The notes: generated from the sequence alone by a model not told the origin. A stretch of 64,000 bases of DNA from Hemerocallis citrina (GCA_017893485.1 CM030366.1:199883173-199947172); one strand, 5' to 3'. Numbered from the stretch's first letter, positions 1 to 12,257 are shown. Numbers and translations are program-made.

Positions 1-893
1 TCTAATAGACACCCACTAACATATACACACACCCACCCTATCACTTGAGTAGTAGCTTAAAAGAAAATCAAATTTTGTCCATGGTATATTTTTTGCTTGT
101 GTGCATATGCATGCATGGGATGAACAAACTTGAGTAGCCATATCTTTACTTGTAAAATTTATCTTTCATCTCATACTCATTTCATTTTGTTGTTTTCTTA
201 TTATCTTCTGAAAGCTCAGGTCTTCTCATTAGCACTTAAATTTAATCATTCTGCTTTTGAATGAAGTTCTCTTATAATCATTGAAAATCGGATTAGAGTC
301 GAGATTCTAGACCTACTACTATGAGGCACAAACACTTGTATCATGAAGCCACAACTTTGTCAGACCTGTTTCACACAAACATTTTTTTGATTTATTTTAG
401 TACTCCTTGGACATCTGTCAGACATTTTTGTGAAGTTTCCGTAATTTTATTCTATGTTTAACTCTTTTTGTCACTCATATGACATTTCTTGAACTCATTC
501 TCTATATTTTGGTGATCACTTCATATGCAGTAGCTGTTAAAATGTATAATTGCTTTCATTTTTGTAATAGAGAAAATATTACTGAAATGTCAGTTGATGA
601 CTTGTATTAAAATTATACGAGATTTAGAATATGTTTCAAGGTGAGAAGTATAATACATTGTAACTTTTTTTAAATCTATATTTCAGGTCTTGAAATGTAT
701 ATTGGTTAGTTTGTAGTAGATATGTATCATTATGTTGTACTATTAGAAACATGAATTTGACTTTCACATGCGCACATCTGAATTTGTGTACACTTTCTTC
801 TCTTTCAGTAGTTAGGTTTTAGGATAAAGAAAAAAGCATGATGTTGATCCTGGCATACCTTTCGATTTTCTAATAAATTTGCACTTCTTGCAG
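1..893 (+). other. Intron or upstream non-coding part of the ARF gene
   Basis: I see no coding sequence here. The stretch is AT-rich and ends in a pyrimidine-rich tract and cag (891-893), the acceptor of the first visible ARF exon. The exons for the N-terminal half of the protein (P-loop, switch regions) must lie before base 1. Confidence 0.6.
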
Positions 894-1140
894 ATGTATG
901 TTGTTGATTCCTTGGATAGAGAAAGAAATGGGAAAGCTAGAGCAGAATTTCAGGTTTTACCTTTTATCTCTATCACCACCTGGAATAATTTACTGTTGAG
1001 CTTTTCAATTATTGTACAATTGTTTTTTAAACTCCTGATGTTTTAAATCTAACTAGATAATGTCTTTTTCACAGACTATTATCAGGGACCCTTTCATGCT
1101 TAACAGTATTATACTTGTCTTTGCAAACAAACAGGATATG

Positions 1141-2043
1141 GTATGCAATCATTTGATTTTGTTGCTACATCTTGCTTTGAACTGCATGTGCGTAGATGCT
1201 ATCGTGCTATCCTTAGTTACATGTTCTGTACTAGTTTGTCACGTAGAAATTGATGAAATTGAAGAGGTATCAAGGAAGCTTCTTTGAAAAAGATTATTTA
1301 TTAGGATTGCTAATTGAGGATGCATTTATGAATCTTCATGCAGAATATGACTCTATTTTTCGTTATGTCGTAGGAGCTACCAAGCTTTCTCCGTTTATCT
1401 GAGTTAGCTCTCTGGAATGGAAACATGCTTACATATCCTATGAGTCGGTAATGTCGACATTTCATTTAAGGTGTCGACATTTCTTCTTCTTTTCTTCCCG
1501 TATTACTCTTCATTTGTTTTGAAACAAGATCAAATATCTAATATTGTACCAAGACATTTAAATATGATCCCTTGCCTCCTTGTCCATCTTGTGTTTTTTT
1601 CTCAGTTTTTGTATAATCGTTACATTGTCATCTCTCGGTATTCCTACTCAATATGTCCTGTCCATTTTTAGGCCATCTTTCAAGCTTTCTCGATTTTTAT
1701 GCTTTGCTTCATCTTTGTAATAACATCCACCCTTTTTCTGTATGAATTTTTCTCTACACCTACATCTCTTGAAACTACTAGGGTCCTCATTCACCAGGTC
1801 CGTTACCATAATCATAAACTGGCCTATAAATAAATTATGAATTGACTTATATTATTCCATTGGACCTTCTATTTGGAGGCTATGTTTGTATCGCATTTGG
1901 GAAGTCCAAAAGCACTTTTAGGCTTAAAAACAAAAGTTCGCCAAAGTGTAGGGAAAATATGTTGGGCCTAAAGCATTTCTTCAGAAAGGGGGCCCCCCTT
2001 TTCATCCTCATCTCAATAATTCTATTTTACCTTTCAGAGAAGT
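1141..2043 (+). other. ARF last intron, left part
   Basis: AT-rich intron sequence from the donor gtatgc at 1141 to the retrotransposon. It ends with gaagt (2039-2043), one copy of the 5-bp target duplication. No coding potential is convincing; the short ORFs here are random. Confidence 0.6.
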
Positions 2044-3279
2044 TGATGTAAAACCAACCCTAAAATAGAGAATTTTCCAAGAATTTTAATGGGTTAATTT
2101 TACCAACATGAAAGTGCGGATTTAGATTGGATATTTTAACAGTTAACAGGTCCGATGGGTTTTCAAGAATTGAATCAAATGCCAACAATCCCAATTAATA
2201 ATTCAATCTTAATCAACAAGTAAATCCCTACGTGTTTTAGCAAGTAAAAAGTGCAATACCAATTCGTACTCTAATCTAGCATGTGGATCACTCAATCTCA
2301 GTATTTTGTGGTCGACAGTCAAATCAGATAATATACTAGATGATAAGGCAGTAAAACACAAATAATAGTAGTGGAAAGAGTATACCAAATGCGTAGACAA
2401 CCAGCGTAGATCTCGGAGTTGGGCAAGCGGCGAAGAGCACAGCAATCAAATCGACAATATTGGCAGCAAGAATCTCCAGAGCAATGGCAGCAAAGGGATC
2501 TGGCCGCTGCCGTCGGAGTAGATGGCGGCACAGGGAGGCGCTGAGGAGGGGTCTGCCGCGCCGGCGACGCAGCGAAGGGACGTCGCGACGGGGGGGGGGG
2601 GGGTCGATCGGGATGTTGCTGCGACTGTGTGACGGTGACGGAGAGGAGCACGGGGATGCAAGTGGTGGTGGTTGCGGGTGGCAGGGCGTCGAGGTGGGTT
2701 TTGTTGTCGCCGAAAAGGAAAGAGGACGGATCTGAGGTTCGGGTGGCACGGAGGGGCGGCGCCGACGATGGGGGTTGGCGATGGGACGGCGTCGGCAAAG
2801 GAAAGGGTCTGGCGCGACGACAAGGACGGGTGAACTGGAGATTGGAGGGGAGTTTGGAAATGGCGGCTGTGATGAGGGAATAGGGGAGAGGAAGAAGTAG
2901 ATGAGATTAGGGTTTGGATTTGGGGGATTTGGGGAGATTGTATTTGGGATTTTTTTTAATTGGGGATAAATTTTAGAATTAATCACTAATTTTAAAAGTG
3001 TATTAGGATTTATCACAAACCCTAATTTGATCTCAATTGTATCACACAAAGGAGAGAAAATGCAGAGCAAAACTCAACACAGGTTTTTTTTAATCAATAA
3101 TGGCATGCTTTTCTCATTCATCTCAGGGCCTTTAAATAGGCTCAATTACATCTTGAAACATATCTCCAAAATATTCTCAGAATCTAAAAAATTACAAAAA
3201 GACTACATATGGCTATAATTGCCAGAAATAAAAAATGGTAATAAAATAAAAATCCTAAACTGGAAAGATGTCCTCATCA
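2044..3279 (-). repeat. 3' LTR of the ARF-intron retrotransposon
   Basis: 1236 bp, matching 5390-6623 with a handful of substitutions and two one-base indels. One indel is in a G homopolymer (14 G at 2590-2603 against 13 G at 5935-5947). The GC-rich centre (about 2450-2880) yields long but meaningless ORFs on both strands. Confidence 0.93.
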
Positions 3280-4007
3280 TTCTCTCCGGGTGGGAGAGAG
3301 CTCGACCCAGTCGAGTCAAAACCAGTGATCCTGCCATGGTGCTCCAAAAGATCTGGATCCAGCTGCGGGAGCCCCTCACGATCACTGCAAGTGTCATCCA
3401 ACTTCGGCTTATTTTTCCACCTTACCAAATACTTGTGCATACCACCATCTCTAGTAGAGATTATCTGATCATCTAAAATATTATCCAATTCTTCTGTCGA
3501 TGGGTAAGTAATATCTGGTAGTGGAGGTAATGGGGGAATCTCACCATTAGGCTGCAGGGCAGGCTCATCTATAAGAAAATTTTTAGGGTTGAATTTTGAG
3601 CCTTCATAAAGTACTAGATCCTCAATATTGAAAATCGTACTTATGCCAAAACCTTCAGGAAGGTCAACGACATAGGTACTATTATTGATTGCATGTAGAA
3701 TCTTAAATTGGCCTGCAGCACATATGTTCAAGTTCTTAACGGATCCAACAGGAAACCGTTCCGGATGAATCCGAACCATCACTTCGTCACCAATATCAAA
3801 AGTTATAAATTTCCTTCTAGTATCTGCTATTAACTTGTAGTTAAAATTATACTCATTAAGTTCCTTGGAAATTTCTTTATGCAAGTCATGAATGTTATAT
3901 GCAAATGTGGGTGCAGACTTTGTGACTTTGTGATGTTCTAATACATGAGTAAAATCTATGGGTTGCCAAGTGACTTGGAAAAGAATGGGTGTCTCGGGTA
4001 TACTCAC
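3255..4007 (-). CDS. Integrase C-terminal tail with chromodomain (retrotransposon)
   Basis: The 250-residue frame carries a GPY-like integrase tail (FITFDIGDEVMVRIHPERFP, then LPEGFGISTIFNIEDLVLYEG) followed by a chromodomain (IISTRDGGMHKYLVRWKNKP, then LPQLDPDLLEHH). Chromodomains of chromovirus integrases bind modified histones and steer integration. The frame stays open upstream of the listed start to about 4320 and includes the CCHC knuckle (complement of 4163-4206, spacing CX2CX4HX4C). Nucleocapsid and chromodomain therefore sit in one frame with no enzyme between them. The listed start is only an in-frame GTG; true translation probably begins in gag. The frame ends inside the 3' LTR. 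The last residues, SLPPGENDEDIFPV, read across the LTR border. Confidence 0.85.
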   Translation of the reverse strand: MSIPETPILFQVTWQPIDFTHVLEHHKVTKSAPTFAYNIHDLHKEISKELNEYNFNYKLIADTRRKFITFDIGDEVMVRIHPERFPVGSVKNLNICAAGQFKILHAINNSTYVVDLPEGFGISTIFNIEDLVLYEGSKFNPKNFLIDEPALQPNGEIPPLPPLPDITYPSTEELDNILDDQIISTRDGGMHKYLVRWKNKPKLDDTCSDREGLPQLDPDLLEHHGRITGFDSTGSSSLPPGENDEDIFPV

Positions 4008-4138
4008 TAGAGGTGACTGGATAGGCTGAATACAATTGAGAGACGGGTCATCCTCTTTTTCATCAAAGTCATCACTTATATTAGGTTCATAGGTAAACTC
4101 ATTGACGGGCTCATCAACGATGACTGCGGTACCCTCTA

Positions 4139-5206
4139 CTATATTAATCCTACTTGGACTAGGACAGTTGCCAGCAACATGACCGTAACCCTTACATTTA
4201 TAGCACTTAGTGAGAGGGTCAATCTTACTGTAATCTCTTTCGGTGTTCTTACCCTTATGTTCATCTCTATGTGAATTAAAATGTGAATTAGATTTGCTGG
4301 GGTAAAACTTGTTAGGGTACTGAGGAGAGAGTGCTCAGGTCTAGAGGGATCAGGAGGATTCATTCTAGAGGAATGATCCATCGAATCGCTGGACTTGTAA
4401 TGGGAACTAGCTTTAAGGGAATCCATGTCGAGGACTAGGGCGTAGGCTGCCGCTATTGAGTCCACGTTTCTATAGATTAGCTCGTTTCTAAGGTCAGCTC
4501 GTAGTCCAGCTCTGAACCTAGAGAGAGTTTGTTCTTCACTCTCTTTACCTAACGCATTGCACCGAATAAGGAAGTCATCGAATTTATCAACATATTCTTG
4601 TGTGGATTTACTTCCTTGATACAATTGGTTCCACGAATCTAGCAATCGGGTGTGGAACGATAACGGTACATACCTCTCAGTGAGCTTCTCTTTCATGGCC
4701 TCCCAAGTGGCTATGGGTGCCAGGCCTCGGCCTCTGCGGGCATGTTCAAGATTGGTCCAATGCTGTTGAGCTTTACCCGTTAATTTCATAGTTGCAAATT
4801 TAACTTTAAGGGCTTCGCTCATGTCGAACCACACAAAATAGTGGTCCATGGCACGGACCCAATCAAGGTAAGCTTGGGGTTCCATGTGGCCTTCAAATTG
4901 GAAAACGTCAGCCTTAACATTCTTTTTATATTGTTCGTCAGGGTCACGTTCTTGACGTCGATCGTCATGAATATTCCCTTGAGGGATCTGACGATGGCCA
5001 TGAAGCTCAGGGACAATTGTTTGATTTAGCTCCACTTTCTCAAGTCTCTGATTGATATTGGCAAGAGTTGTTTGGATGGCAGCTAGGATAGCGGAGATAT
5101 CAGGATTGTCCATTTCAGGTCTGGGAAGTCTAGGGTTCCTAGTTGGGTGATTGGGAAGGGATAGAAAAGGCTCTTCAGGGTCTGTGATGGTGCTGCGAAG
5201 ACGCAT
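4139..5206 (-). CDS. gag: Gag protein of the non-autonomous chromovirus
   Basis: A 355-residue frame with the retrotransposon Gag fold: FQFEGHMEPQAYLDWVRAMD, then FATMKLTGKAQQHWTNLE, then a segment ending LYQGSKSTQEYVDKFDDFL, all typical of Ty3-type capsid. Gag packages element RNA into cytoplasmic particles. The start at 5206 lies just inside the 5' LTR and PBS. Near 4325 the frame leaves the homologous path in a CTCTCTCC run. The zinc knuckle expected next is found in the neighbouring frame, which continues into the chromodomain ORF. A small slip in that CT run would explain the break. The last 35 or so residues of this frame are therefore out of family. Confidence 0.85.
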   Translation of the reverse strand: MRLRSTITDPEEPFLSLPNHPTRNPRLPRPEMDNPDISAILAAIQTTLANINQRLEKVELNQTIVPELHGHRQIPQGNIHDDRRQERDPDEQYKKNVKADVFQFEGHMEPQAYLDWVRAMDHYFVWFDMSEALKVKFATMKLTGKAQQHWTNLEHARRGRGLAPIATWEAMKEKLTERYVPLSFHTRLLDSWNQLYQGSKSTQEYVDKFDDFLIRCNALGKESEEQTLSRFRAGLRADLRNELIYRNVDSIAAAYALVLDMDSLKASSHYKSSDSMDHSSRMNPPDPSRPEHSLLSTLTSFTPANLIHILIHIEMNIRVRTPKEITVRLTLSLSAINVRVTVMLLATVLVQVGLI

Positions 5207-7121
5207 TCACCAAGAGTGGAAACTATCGGGTGTGTGTCCTAATTTTTTTTTTTTTTTTAAAAAATGAGTCTGAAATAAACTAAAATAAAAGAAGGAAAAT
5301 AAAAAAACTACACAATCTTAACTGAATGCAAAAATGATGCCTACGATGCAAGAACTAAGGTTTTAAGAACCTTCGCTCTGATACCAAAATGATGTAAAAC
5401 CAACCCTAAAATAGAGAATTTTCCAAGAATTTTAATGGGTTAATTTTACCAACATGAAAGTGCGGATTTAGATTGGATATTTTAACAGTTAACAGGTCCG
5501 ATGGGTTTTCAAGAATTGAATCAAATGCCAACAATCCCAATTAATAATTCAATCTTAATCAATAAGTAAATCCTTACGTGTTTTAGCAAGTAAAAAGTGC
5601 AATACCAATTCGTACTCTAATCTAGCATGTGGATCACTCAATCTCAGTATTTTGTGGTCGACAGTCAAATCAGATAATATACTAGATGATAAGGCAGTAA
5701 AACACAAATAATAGTAGTGGAAAGAGTATACCAAATGCGTAGACAACCAGCGTAGATCTCGGAGTTGGGCAGCGGCGAAGAGCACAGCAATCAAATCGAC
5801 AATATTGGCAGCAAGAATCTCCAGAGCAATGGCAGCAAAGGGATCTGGCCGCTGCCGTCGGAGTAGATGGCGGCACAGGGAGGCGCTGAGGAGGGGTCTG
5901 CCGCGCCGGCGACGCAGCGAAGGGACGTCGCGACGGGGGGGGGGGGGTCGATCGGGATGTTGCTGCGACTGTGTGACGGTGACGGAGAGGAGCACGGGGA
6001 TGCAAGTGGTGGTGGTTGCGGGTGGCAGGGTGTCGAGGTGGGTTTTGTTGTCGCCGAAAAGGAAAGAGGACGGATCTGAGGTTCGGGTGGCACGGAGGGG
6101 CGGCGCCGACGATGGGGGTTGGCGATGGGACGGCGTCGGCGAAGGAAAGGGTCTGGCGCGACGACAAGGACGGGTGAACTGGAGATTGGAGGGGAGTTTG
6201 GAAATGGCGGCTGTGATGAGGGAATAGGGGAGAGGAAGAAGTAGATGAGATTAGGGTTTGGATTTGGGGGATTTGGGGAGATTGTATTTGGGATTTTTTT
6301 TAATTGGGAATAAATTTTAGAATTAATCACTAATTTTAAAAGTGTATTAGGATTTATCACAAACCCTAATTTGATCTCAATTGTATCACACAAAGGAGAG
6401 AAAATGCAGAGCAAAACTCAACACAGGTTTTTTTTAATCAATAATGGCATGCTTTTCTCATTCATCTCAGGGCCTTTAAATAGGCTCAATTACATCTTGA
6501 AACATATCTCCAAAATATTCTCAGAATCTAAAAAATTACAAAAAGACTACATATGGCTATAATTGCCAGAAATAAAAAATGGTAATAAAATAAAAATCCT
6601 AAACTGGAAAGATGTCCTCATCAGAAGTGGTTTTGCAGTTTTGTCCCTTCAAAAATTTCTAAGGAAAAAATCTTTTTTGTTCAATGTTTTTTCTCACATC
6701 AATACCAAAGACAGCCTAATTAGAATTACTGGACAAACATTGAACTGAATTGAGATCATTTACATTTAATAATGATTTTTTTTTTGCGACCATTTAGTTA
6801 ATAAATATTTTGGAGATATTTGTAGCTCCTAATTTGTTTGTGTTTATATTTTAGAAGTTTTTGTTCTGTTATTTCTCGTAAAGTTATATTCATGTCGAAC
6901 TGAACACAACCTATGATACTAATTATTTTTTTTAATATTATCTTCGGAAAGGTTCAATGACTCCTATGGAGGTGTGCGAGGGGCTGGGCCTTACAGATCT
7001 GAAGAACCTTCTATGGCACATAGACGGAACCTGTGCCCTCAGAGGTGATGGCCTCCATGAGGGCTTGGATTGGCTAGCCTCTACTCTCAAGGAACTACAA
7101 GCTTCAGGGAGATCCACCTAA

Positions 7122-8046
7122 GTTGGCACTTCATCATTCTAACTCCAAACTCAAAAGGTCTTTCCAAAACACGAAAAAAAATAAAACTTAATGCCTCAAC
7201 TGTTTTCTTCTATATCAGTATATAATGTTAAATCTCTTTCTCAAGGTCTCTTAGCTGTGTTAGAAACCTTTGACTAGAAGCTGAAAGTTCATTGGCAACT
7301 TTGCTTTGATTCGGGATTTTTGTAATATATTCATTTTGCTTTGTTGAGGTTTTAATGTAATTACTCCCTTGGTATTTTTTCCCTGGTAAACTATCTTAAT
7401 AATCACCTTTTTTCTTTATATTCAGCTTTCATTCGCGGGGAGCCTGCTATAGTTATTAATGTAAATACGCTGATTGGTGTTTGAAGTGTATCCTAATCTG
7501 TGGTATAAAAAAGTTCCAGCTGGAAGTGTGATTTACTCCATAAAATAACTTCGATGTGTTCTGAATTCCACGGTGACTGGTGAGCTATTAATATCTTGCT
7601 CCAATTTAGGTTAGGAAATTGGAAAACGGAATCTGAAATATGTGTGTACAATTAATTGATGAGTTCTCTGGATTTCTGGTCCATCTCTACTATTGTAACA
7701 GAAGTGTTGGGATTGTGCAAGAACTGGACAACCAACCAACTTAAACAATTTCAATCACATAGGTGGGGGAAGACAGAGTAGATGGGAGAACTCTTTAATA
7801 GAAGTGTGAGAATGATAGTGAAATTGATAGTGTGTGTAGCATTACTCATTTTAAAAACTACTTAGAACTTGAATCAAAATTAGAAGAAAGATTCAAAAAC
7901 AACTTATGAGCATCTGCCTCAAGACTAGTGACAATTAAACAGTAGCTTTTGCGCAAGTTTGTGTCGTAAGCAATTAATTGCTAGAGTAAGAGGTTAGAAA
8001 ATCAAATCCGGTTTACATGACCTATCCTCGAATTCTGCATTTCTGT
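7122..8046 (+). other. 3' UTR and downstream flank of the ARF gene
   Basis: AT-rich and non-coding. It begins right after the ARF stop codon; the first few hundred bases probably include the 3' UTR. I see no other gene. Confidence 0.45.
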
Positions 8047-8054
8047 GTACTGAT

Positions 8055-8847
8055 TAAGGCTGGCAACGGGCCGGGTTTGGGCCGGACTCATACATGTCCG
8101 AGCCCGAGCCCGAATTTTTTTAAAGATCCAAGCCCGGCCCAATTTATGGTCGGGCTCCAAAATTCAAGCCCAAGCCCGAACACGAATAAAACTAAAAAAT
8201 CCGAGCCCGGCTCGTACCCTTCAAAAAATTAAGAAGTGTCGTGTCTTTGGGTAAGTAATTCAATAGTAGAGGATGAGGATCTAAAGGCTTGCAGAGAAAG
8301 TCATTACACTATTGCAGTCTCAAAAAAGAAGTGAAGGGAGGGAGGGGGGGAGAGAGAAAGAGAGTCTCGAGGATTGAAGAGATTACAGTCCGAAACCTGT
8401 ACTTACGTAAACTAGCCTTTTATTTTGCTCAGGTCAATGGCCTATGGCTGAACTAACACTACCCTACCACCTACACCACCTCAACCAATGTGGGTTTGAT
8501 ATTAAATGAGGGAATTAAATGAGGTTTGTCACCGTGAAAGAGGAGGAGAGAGAAATGTGGAGATGGAGAGATGGGTGGAATTAAATGGGGGAAATTATGG
8601 AGGAGAGAGAAATAGGAAAAGATGGAGGGATTTAAGGAGAAAAGAGAGTGGATTTAAGGAGAAATGTGAAATTCGGGTCGGGTTCGGACCGGACTTGTAC
8701 AAACCCGAACTCGGCCCAAAAATTAATTTGGGCTAAAAAATTAAGCCCGAGTCCGATTTTTTTTATACAAATTCAGGCCCATGGGCTACTAAAAACGGGT
8801 TGGACTTAGTCGTGCTCGGATCGGATTCGGGTCAATTGCCAGCCTTA
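8055..8847. mobile_element. Non-autonomous hAT-type DNA transposon
   Basis: 793 bp bounded by inverted termini TAAGGCTGGCAA (left end, and right end on the other strand) and flanked by an exact 8-bp target duplication gtactgat (8047-8054 and 8848-8855). Eight-base duplications and TAxxGCTGGCAA-like ends are hAT hallmarks. Subterminal regions are rich in gggccggg / cccgagcc motifs on opposite strands. No transposase frame is present, so it depended on an autonomous relative. Confidence 0.92.
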
Positions 8848-8855
8848 GTACTGAT

Positions 8856-9477
8856 GATAGTTTGCTCATAGCTACAGTGGGACAGAAGGGAGGCTAGCCG
8901 TATTGGAGTCATCTTGGATGAGTATTGTGCTGCTAGTAGTCAACTTGTCTGATGTGGGTGAAAATTACAGGTGATCGGGCCATACAATTTCAACACGCAT
9001 CTTAAAAATTTTAAGGGCAGTATAGTAAATTCACGTTCGTAGCAGGCCTGCTAGAAGAACATGGGCCTCCTCCAGGCCCATCAACTCACTTCGATCAATA
9101 ATCAGGGTTATCATACGGCCTAACAAATGTGGATTTTCAACTAACCACAACTATCAGTCAAATCCCTTCCCAAATCAGGGATTGAACAACAGATTTCTCA
9201 ATCACAGATTCTTTCCTATTGGGCTCATCCTCCAAGGTCTATAAATACTTTTCCCTCTCCACTATTTAGGTAATCACAATTTTAGTAATTAAACCCAACT
9301 TTAACTTCTGGTTACTGAGTTGATCGTCGGATGGCCTGTCACCGGGAATACTTCCGATATTTCAGGCTTTTTGCAGGTGTTCAGCGGCCAAAAACCACCA
9401 GATCCACATACTCCAATGACATACTAGCCTCTCATCAAGATCAGATCTACGACTGAGATCTGTGCTTTCCATCTAAG
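8856..9477. other. Non-coding spacer
   Basis: No supported gene. A TATA-like tataaatac occurs near 9240 but no coding frame follows it. Confidence 0.35.
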
Positions 9478-12203
9478 TGTCACGCCCCGCTTTCCAAAAG
9501 GAAATACGGAATACGGATACGTGACTAAGTCCAGCGAATGATTTTCATCATCCATAAGCTGTCAAGATCTTCACAACATTTCACAAGAATAATCAGAGTA
9601 GGACGCAAGAGAAGTCAACCACTTACCACGCATGCACAAATAAATCAATATACCAACAGAATTTACTTAATACAAAATTTAATAATATCAAATAAACCAG
9701 ATCTGGAAAGAAGTCAATAATTCTGGGTCACATTGCCCAATACAAATAATCTAAGCAGCAGATACATTATTTAAAATAAGAAACAGGAAATAATAATAGT
9801 AATAGCATGAATTTAAGGACTAGAATCTCAGATCACCTACTCTATCGGGTAGCTGATCTCCAAGATATGCAATTTAGCAAATTGCAGGAGAGGGAAAAAA
9901 GAAAACAAAATGCCCGTCAATGCAAGTTAAGGGTCGCTTGTAGTGCAGACACAAGTACAGGAAAAGATAAACAAATATAGAGTAACAACAGAAATATCAT
10001 AGCATGGAATAGGCATGGCAACAAAACATGATAACTAACATGAATCAGGAAACAAAATCAAACAACATGATATACTAATAGGGTACAGGTAACATGTATC
10101 AGGTGTCAAGCAAGCAGGTAAACAGGTATACTGATAGCATGTACAGGTAAGTATGTAACAGGTATCATGTTATGTCAAGTCTTATATTATTACTATCTAG
10201 ATAGCACTTCATGCGTCCCAGGTTTTTTCAACATGGTTGCTACGTTCAAACAAGTTTGCATTTATATTTCGTAGTGGAATCTATAAGGCTGTGTACTCAG
10301 GTATCAGGTAAACATGTACAGGTACAGGTATCATGCATCAAATAATCATGCATCAGGTAGGACTACGTTCCCTCCAAGTACACCCTCCCGTAGGAAGAAT
10401 GTAGTTGGGTAACAGGTGGAAAATACGGGCCCCCTTCTGAGTACACCCTCTCATAAGGATGTATGTAGTCAGGAATCAGATAACAGATCATCAGGATCAC
10501 ATGTTAGGTAATCATATCATAGGTAATAGATAACAAATAATCAGGTGGGAAACACGGGCCCCCTTCCAAGTACACATTTCTATATTTTCCACTACTAGAT
10601 CTTTCCCTTAATCCCGGCTTGGTTATTTGTTATTATTATCAAACAGGCATGTATGTGTCACAAAACAGGGCAAGAATAACATAGCATGAACAAGTAACAG
10701 GTTGAGATTGAAAAATAAATATGTACAGGCGATAGACAACTCATAAAAAGATAGAACAACGAAAATTCTAGTTCATGATAGTAAGACAGTACTGCACTAA
10801 ATCTGAAATTTCCATTGCTACAAATATGCAAATCTGGATCCGTCAGAAAATTTGAAAAATAGACTCTCGGCCGAATCCAGAAAATATATATAAGTCATAT
10901 AGTATTTCACAAAAACAAGCCTCAAAACATATTTGCATCTAGAAAACATGTTCAGTCAGAAATCAGAAGTTTGTATTCATAAACAGAGAAACAACATAAA
11001 AGCTTACTGATTAAATCCAAGAAAAATCTGGGGTATTCCCTAATATGTTTATTAACAGAAAATAAAGTTTCATAATTTTCCATCATAGATAGAATAGTCA
11101 AGTAAAATCAGAAAGCAACAAAATATAGTAGTTTTGTAAATCTGGAATCATAAACACTGCAGTACTAAACTAGCAATATCTTACAAAATACATATCGAAA
11201 TTCAGATCCGTCAAAAGGGTGATAAAATAGATACAATAGGCTACATTTTATATTCACAAAGTCTTTATAAACAGCAAATAGAACTAGGTCGAAATTAAGT
11301 TTCTTTACTGAACAGTATGAAAATTTTGCATGTATAGTGTTTGTTTGCAAGCATAGAATAGTTTATAAAAGTCATTAATTAAATCCACAAAAACTAGAGG
11401 TTAATCCCAATCAAGTCTAGTTGTACTCAGCAAAATGTTGGATCAAAATATTATCTTTATCATCAGTATAAAAATAAATTACCATACAAAATTTATATAA
11501 AACTGGATCTGGAATTTTCTACACATCTGTAGTAAAATAGTCATAACTCGCAACTCATAAATCGAAACTGAGATCTGTCAGAAAATCTGGAAAGTAGACA
11601 AAATTTTCTATAATTCATATTCACAAATAATTTTTATATACTGACCTTAACAGGGTCTAAAATACTGAACAAAAATGGGGTAACAACAAAAACTGAAAAT
11701 CTTCTTCATGTACAAAATCAACATAGATCATATGAAACTCATCCAAATCATAACAAACGTGAAATAGGATATACTAGATGTCCAAACAACATGGCATAGG
11801 GTGTTTAGCAAGTCTACAACATGTTACACTACATCGAACACATCATGCATACAAAATCATACAACACCTCATAATCATGAACACATGCATGTATACAAGA
11901 ATTGATTATCTCTAAGTCTAAATTTATGTCGTGTGTGTAATGAGTTAACTACGGGGAAATCAACACATAGAAACAAGTTATAATAGGGGTTTTGCACAAA
12001 AATTGTCTCTAGAATATAACTACACTGCAGGCGGTATTTAGTACTTGTATTACACAAAAAGAAAAGAATACAAGTTACTTATCTTATAGTCGACGACGAA
12101 AACGACGATGCAAAGAGAATAACGGGAACGGATTTCCGGGCATGAACTCAATGAACAACGAGCGAAACACACGAACCACAAACAAAACACGCACACAAGA
12201 GAT

Positions 12204-12205
<2 letters not shown>

Positions 12206-12255
<50 letters not shown>
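12206..12255. repeat. (GA)n microsatellite
   Basis: About 23 uninterrupted GA units. It creates artificial poly-Ser/Leu and Arg/Glu frames. Confidence 0.95.

Positions 12256-12257
<2 letters not shown>

Larger units (their letters stand above)
2044..6623 (-). mobile_element. Non-autonomous chromovirus-type LTR retrotransposon with Gag and chromodomain only
   Basis: Complete Ty3-type element in minus orientation. LTRs are 2044-3279 and 5390-6623, each bounded by TG and CA, and differ at only a few positions. The target duplication is gaagt (2039-2043 and 6624-6628). The primer binding site TGGTATCAGAGC (initiator Met tRNA) is the complement of 5375-5386, three bases from the 5' LTR. A purine tract ggagagaa abuts the 3' LTR. 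The 2.1 kb interior holds gag (5206 down to about 4139) and an integrase C-terminus with chromodomain (down to 3255). Protease, reverse transcriptase, RNase H and the integrase core are absent. Near-identical LTRs imply recent insertion, so the element probably moved in this shortened form with enzymes supplied in trans. Confidence 0.93.
894..7121 (+). pseudogene. ARF-family small GTPase, C-terminal half (three exons), last intron invaded by a retrotransposon
   Basis: This is the 3' half of an ADP-ribosylation-factor-like GTPase, a family that controls vesicle coat recruitment at Golgi and plasma membranes. Exon 894-953 (20 codons) reads YVVDSLDRERNGKARAEFQ. Exon 1075-1140 (22 codons) ends LVFANKQDM and contains NKQD, the guanine-specificity motif. 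The final coding block runs from about 6948 to the stop at 7119-7121 (MTPMEVCEGLGL, then GTCALRGDGLHEGLDWLAST). Introns are 954-1074 and 1141 to about 6947; the first has GT and AG ends. The second carries a 4.6 kb LTR element (2044-6623). Directly before the AAA codon at 6948 stands CGG (6945-6947) where the frame needs an AG acceptor. The nearest AG (6950-6951) would put a TGA in frame at once. The sequence family resembles the plant ARFB subgroup. I infer a damaged or inactive copy; identification as ARF is firm, loss of function is inference. Confidence 0.85.

Noticed and set aside
2319..3070. Long minus-strand ORFs rich in Pro/Arg/Ser (and 5555-6414)
   Set aside because: They lie in the GC-rich middle of the LTRs, occur in overlapping frames on both strands, and have no domain. 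Repeated in both LTRs.
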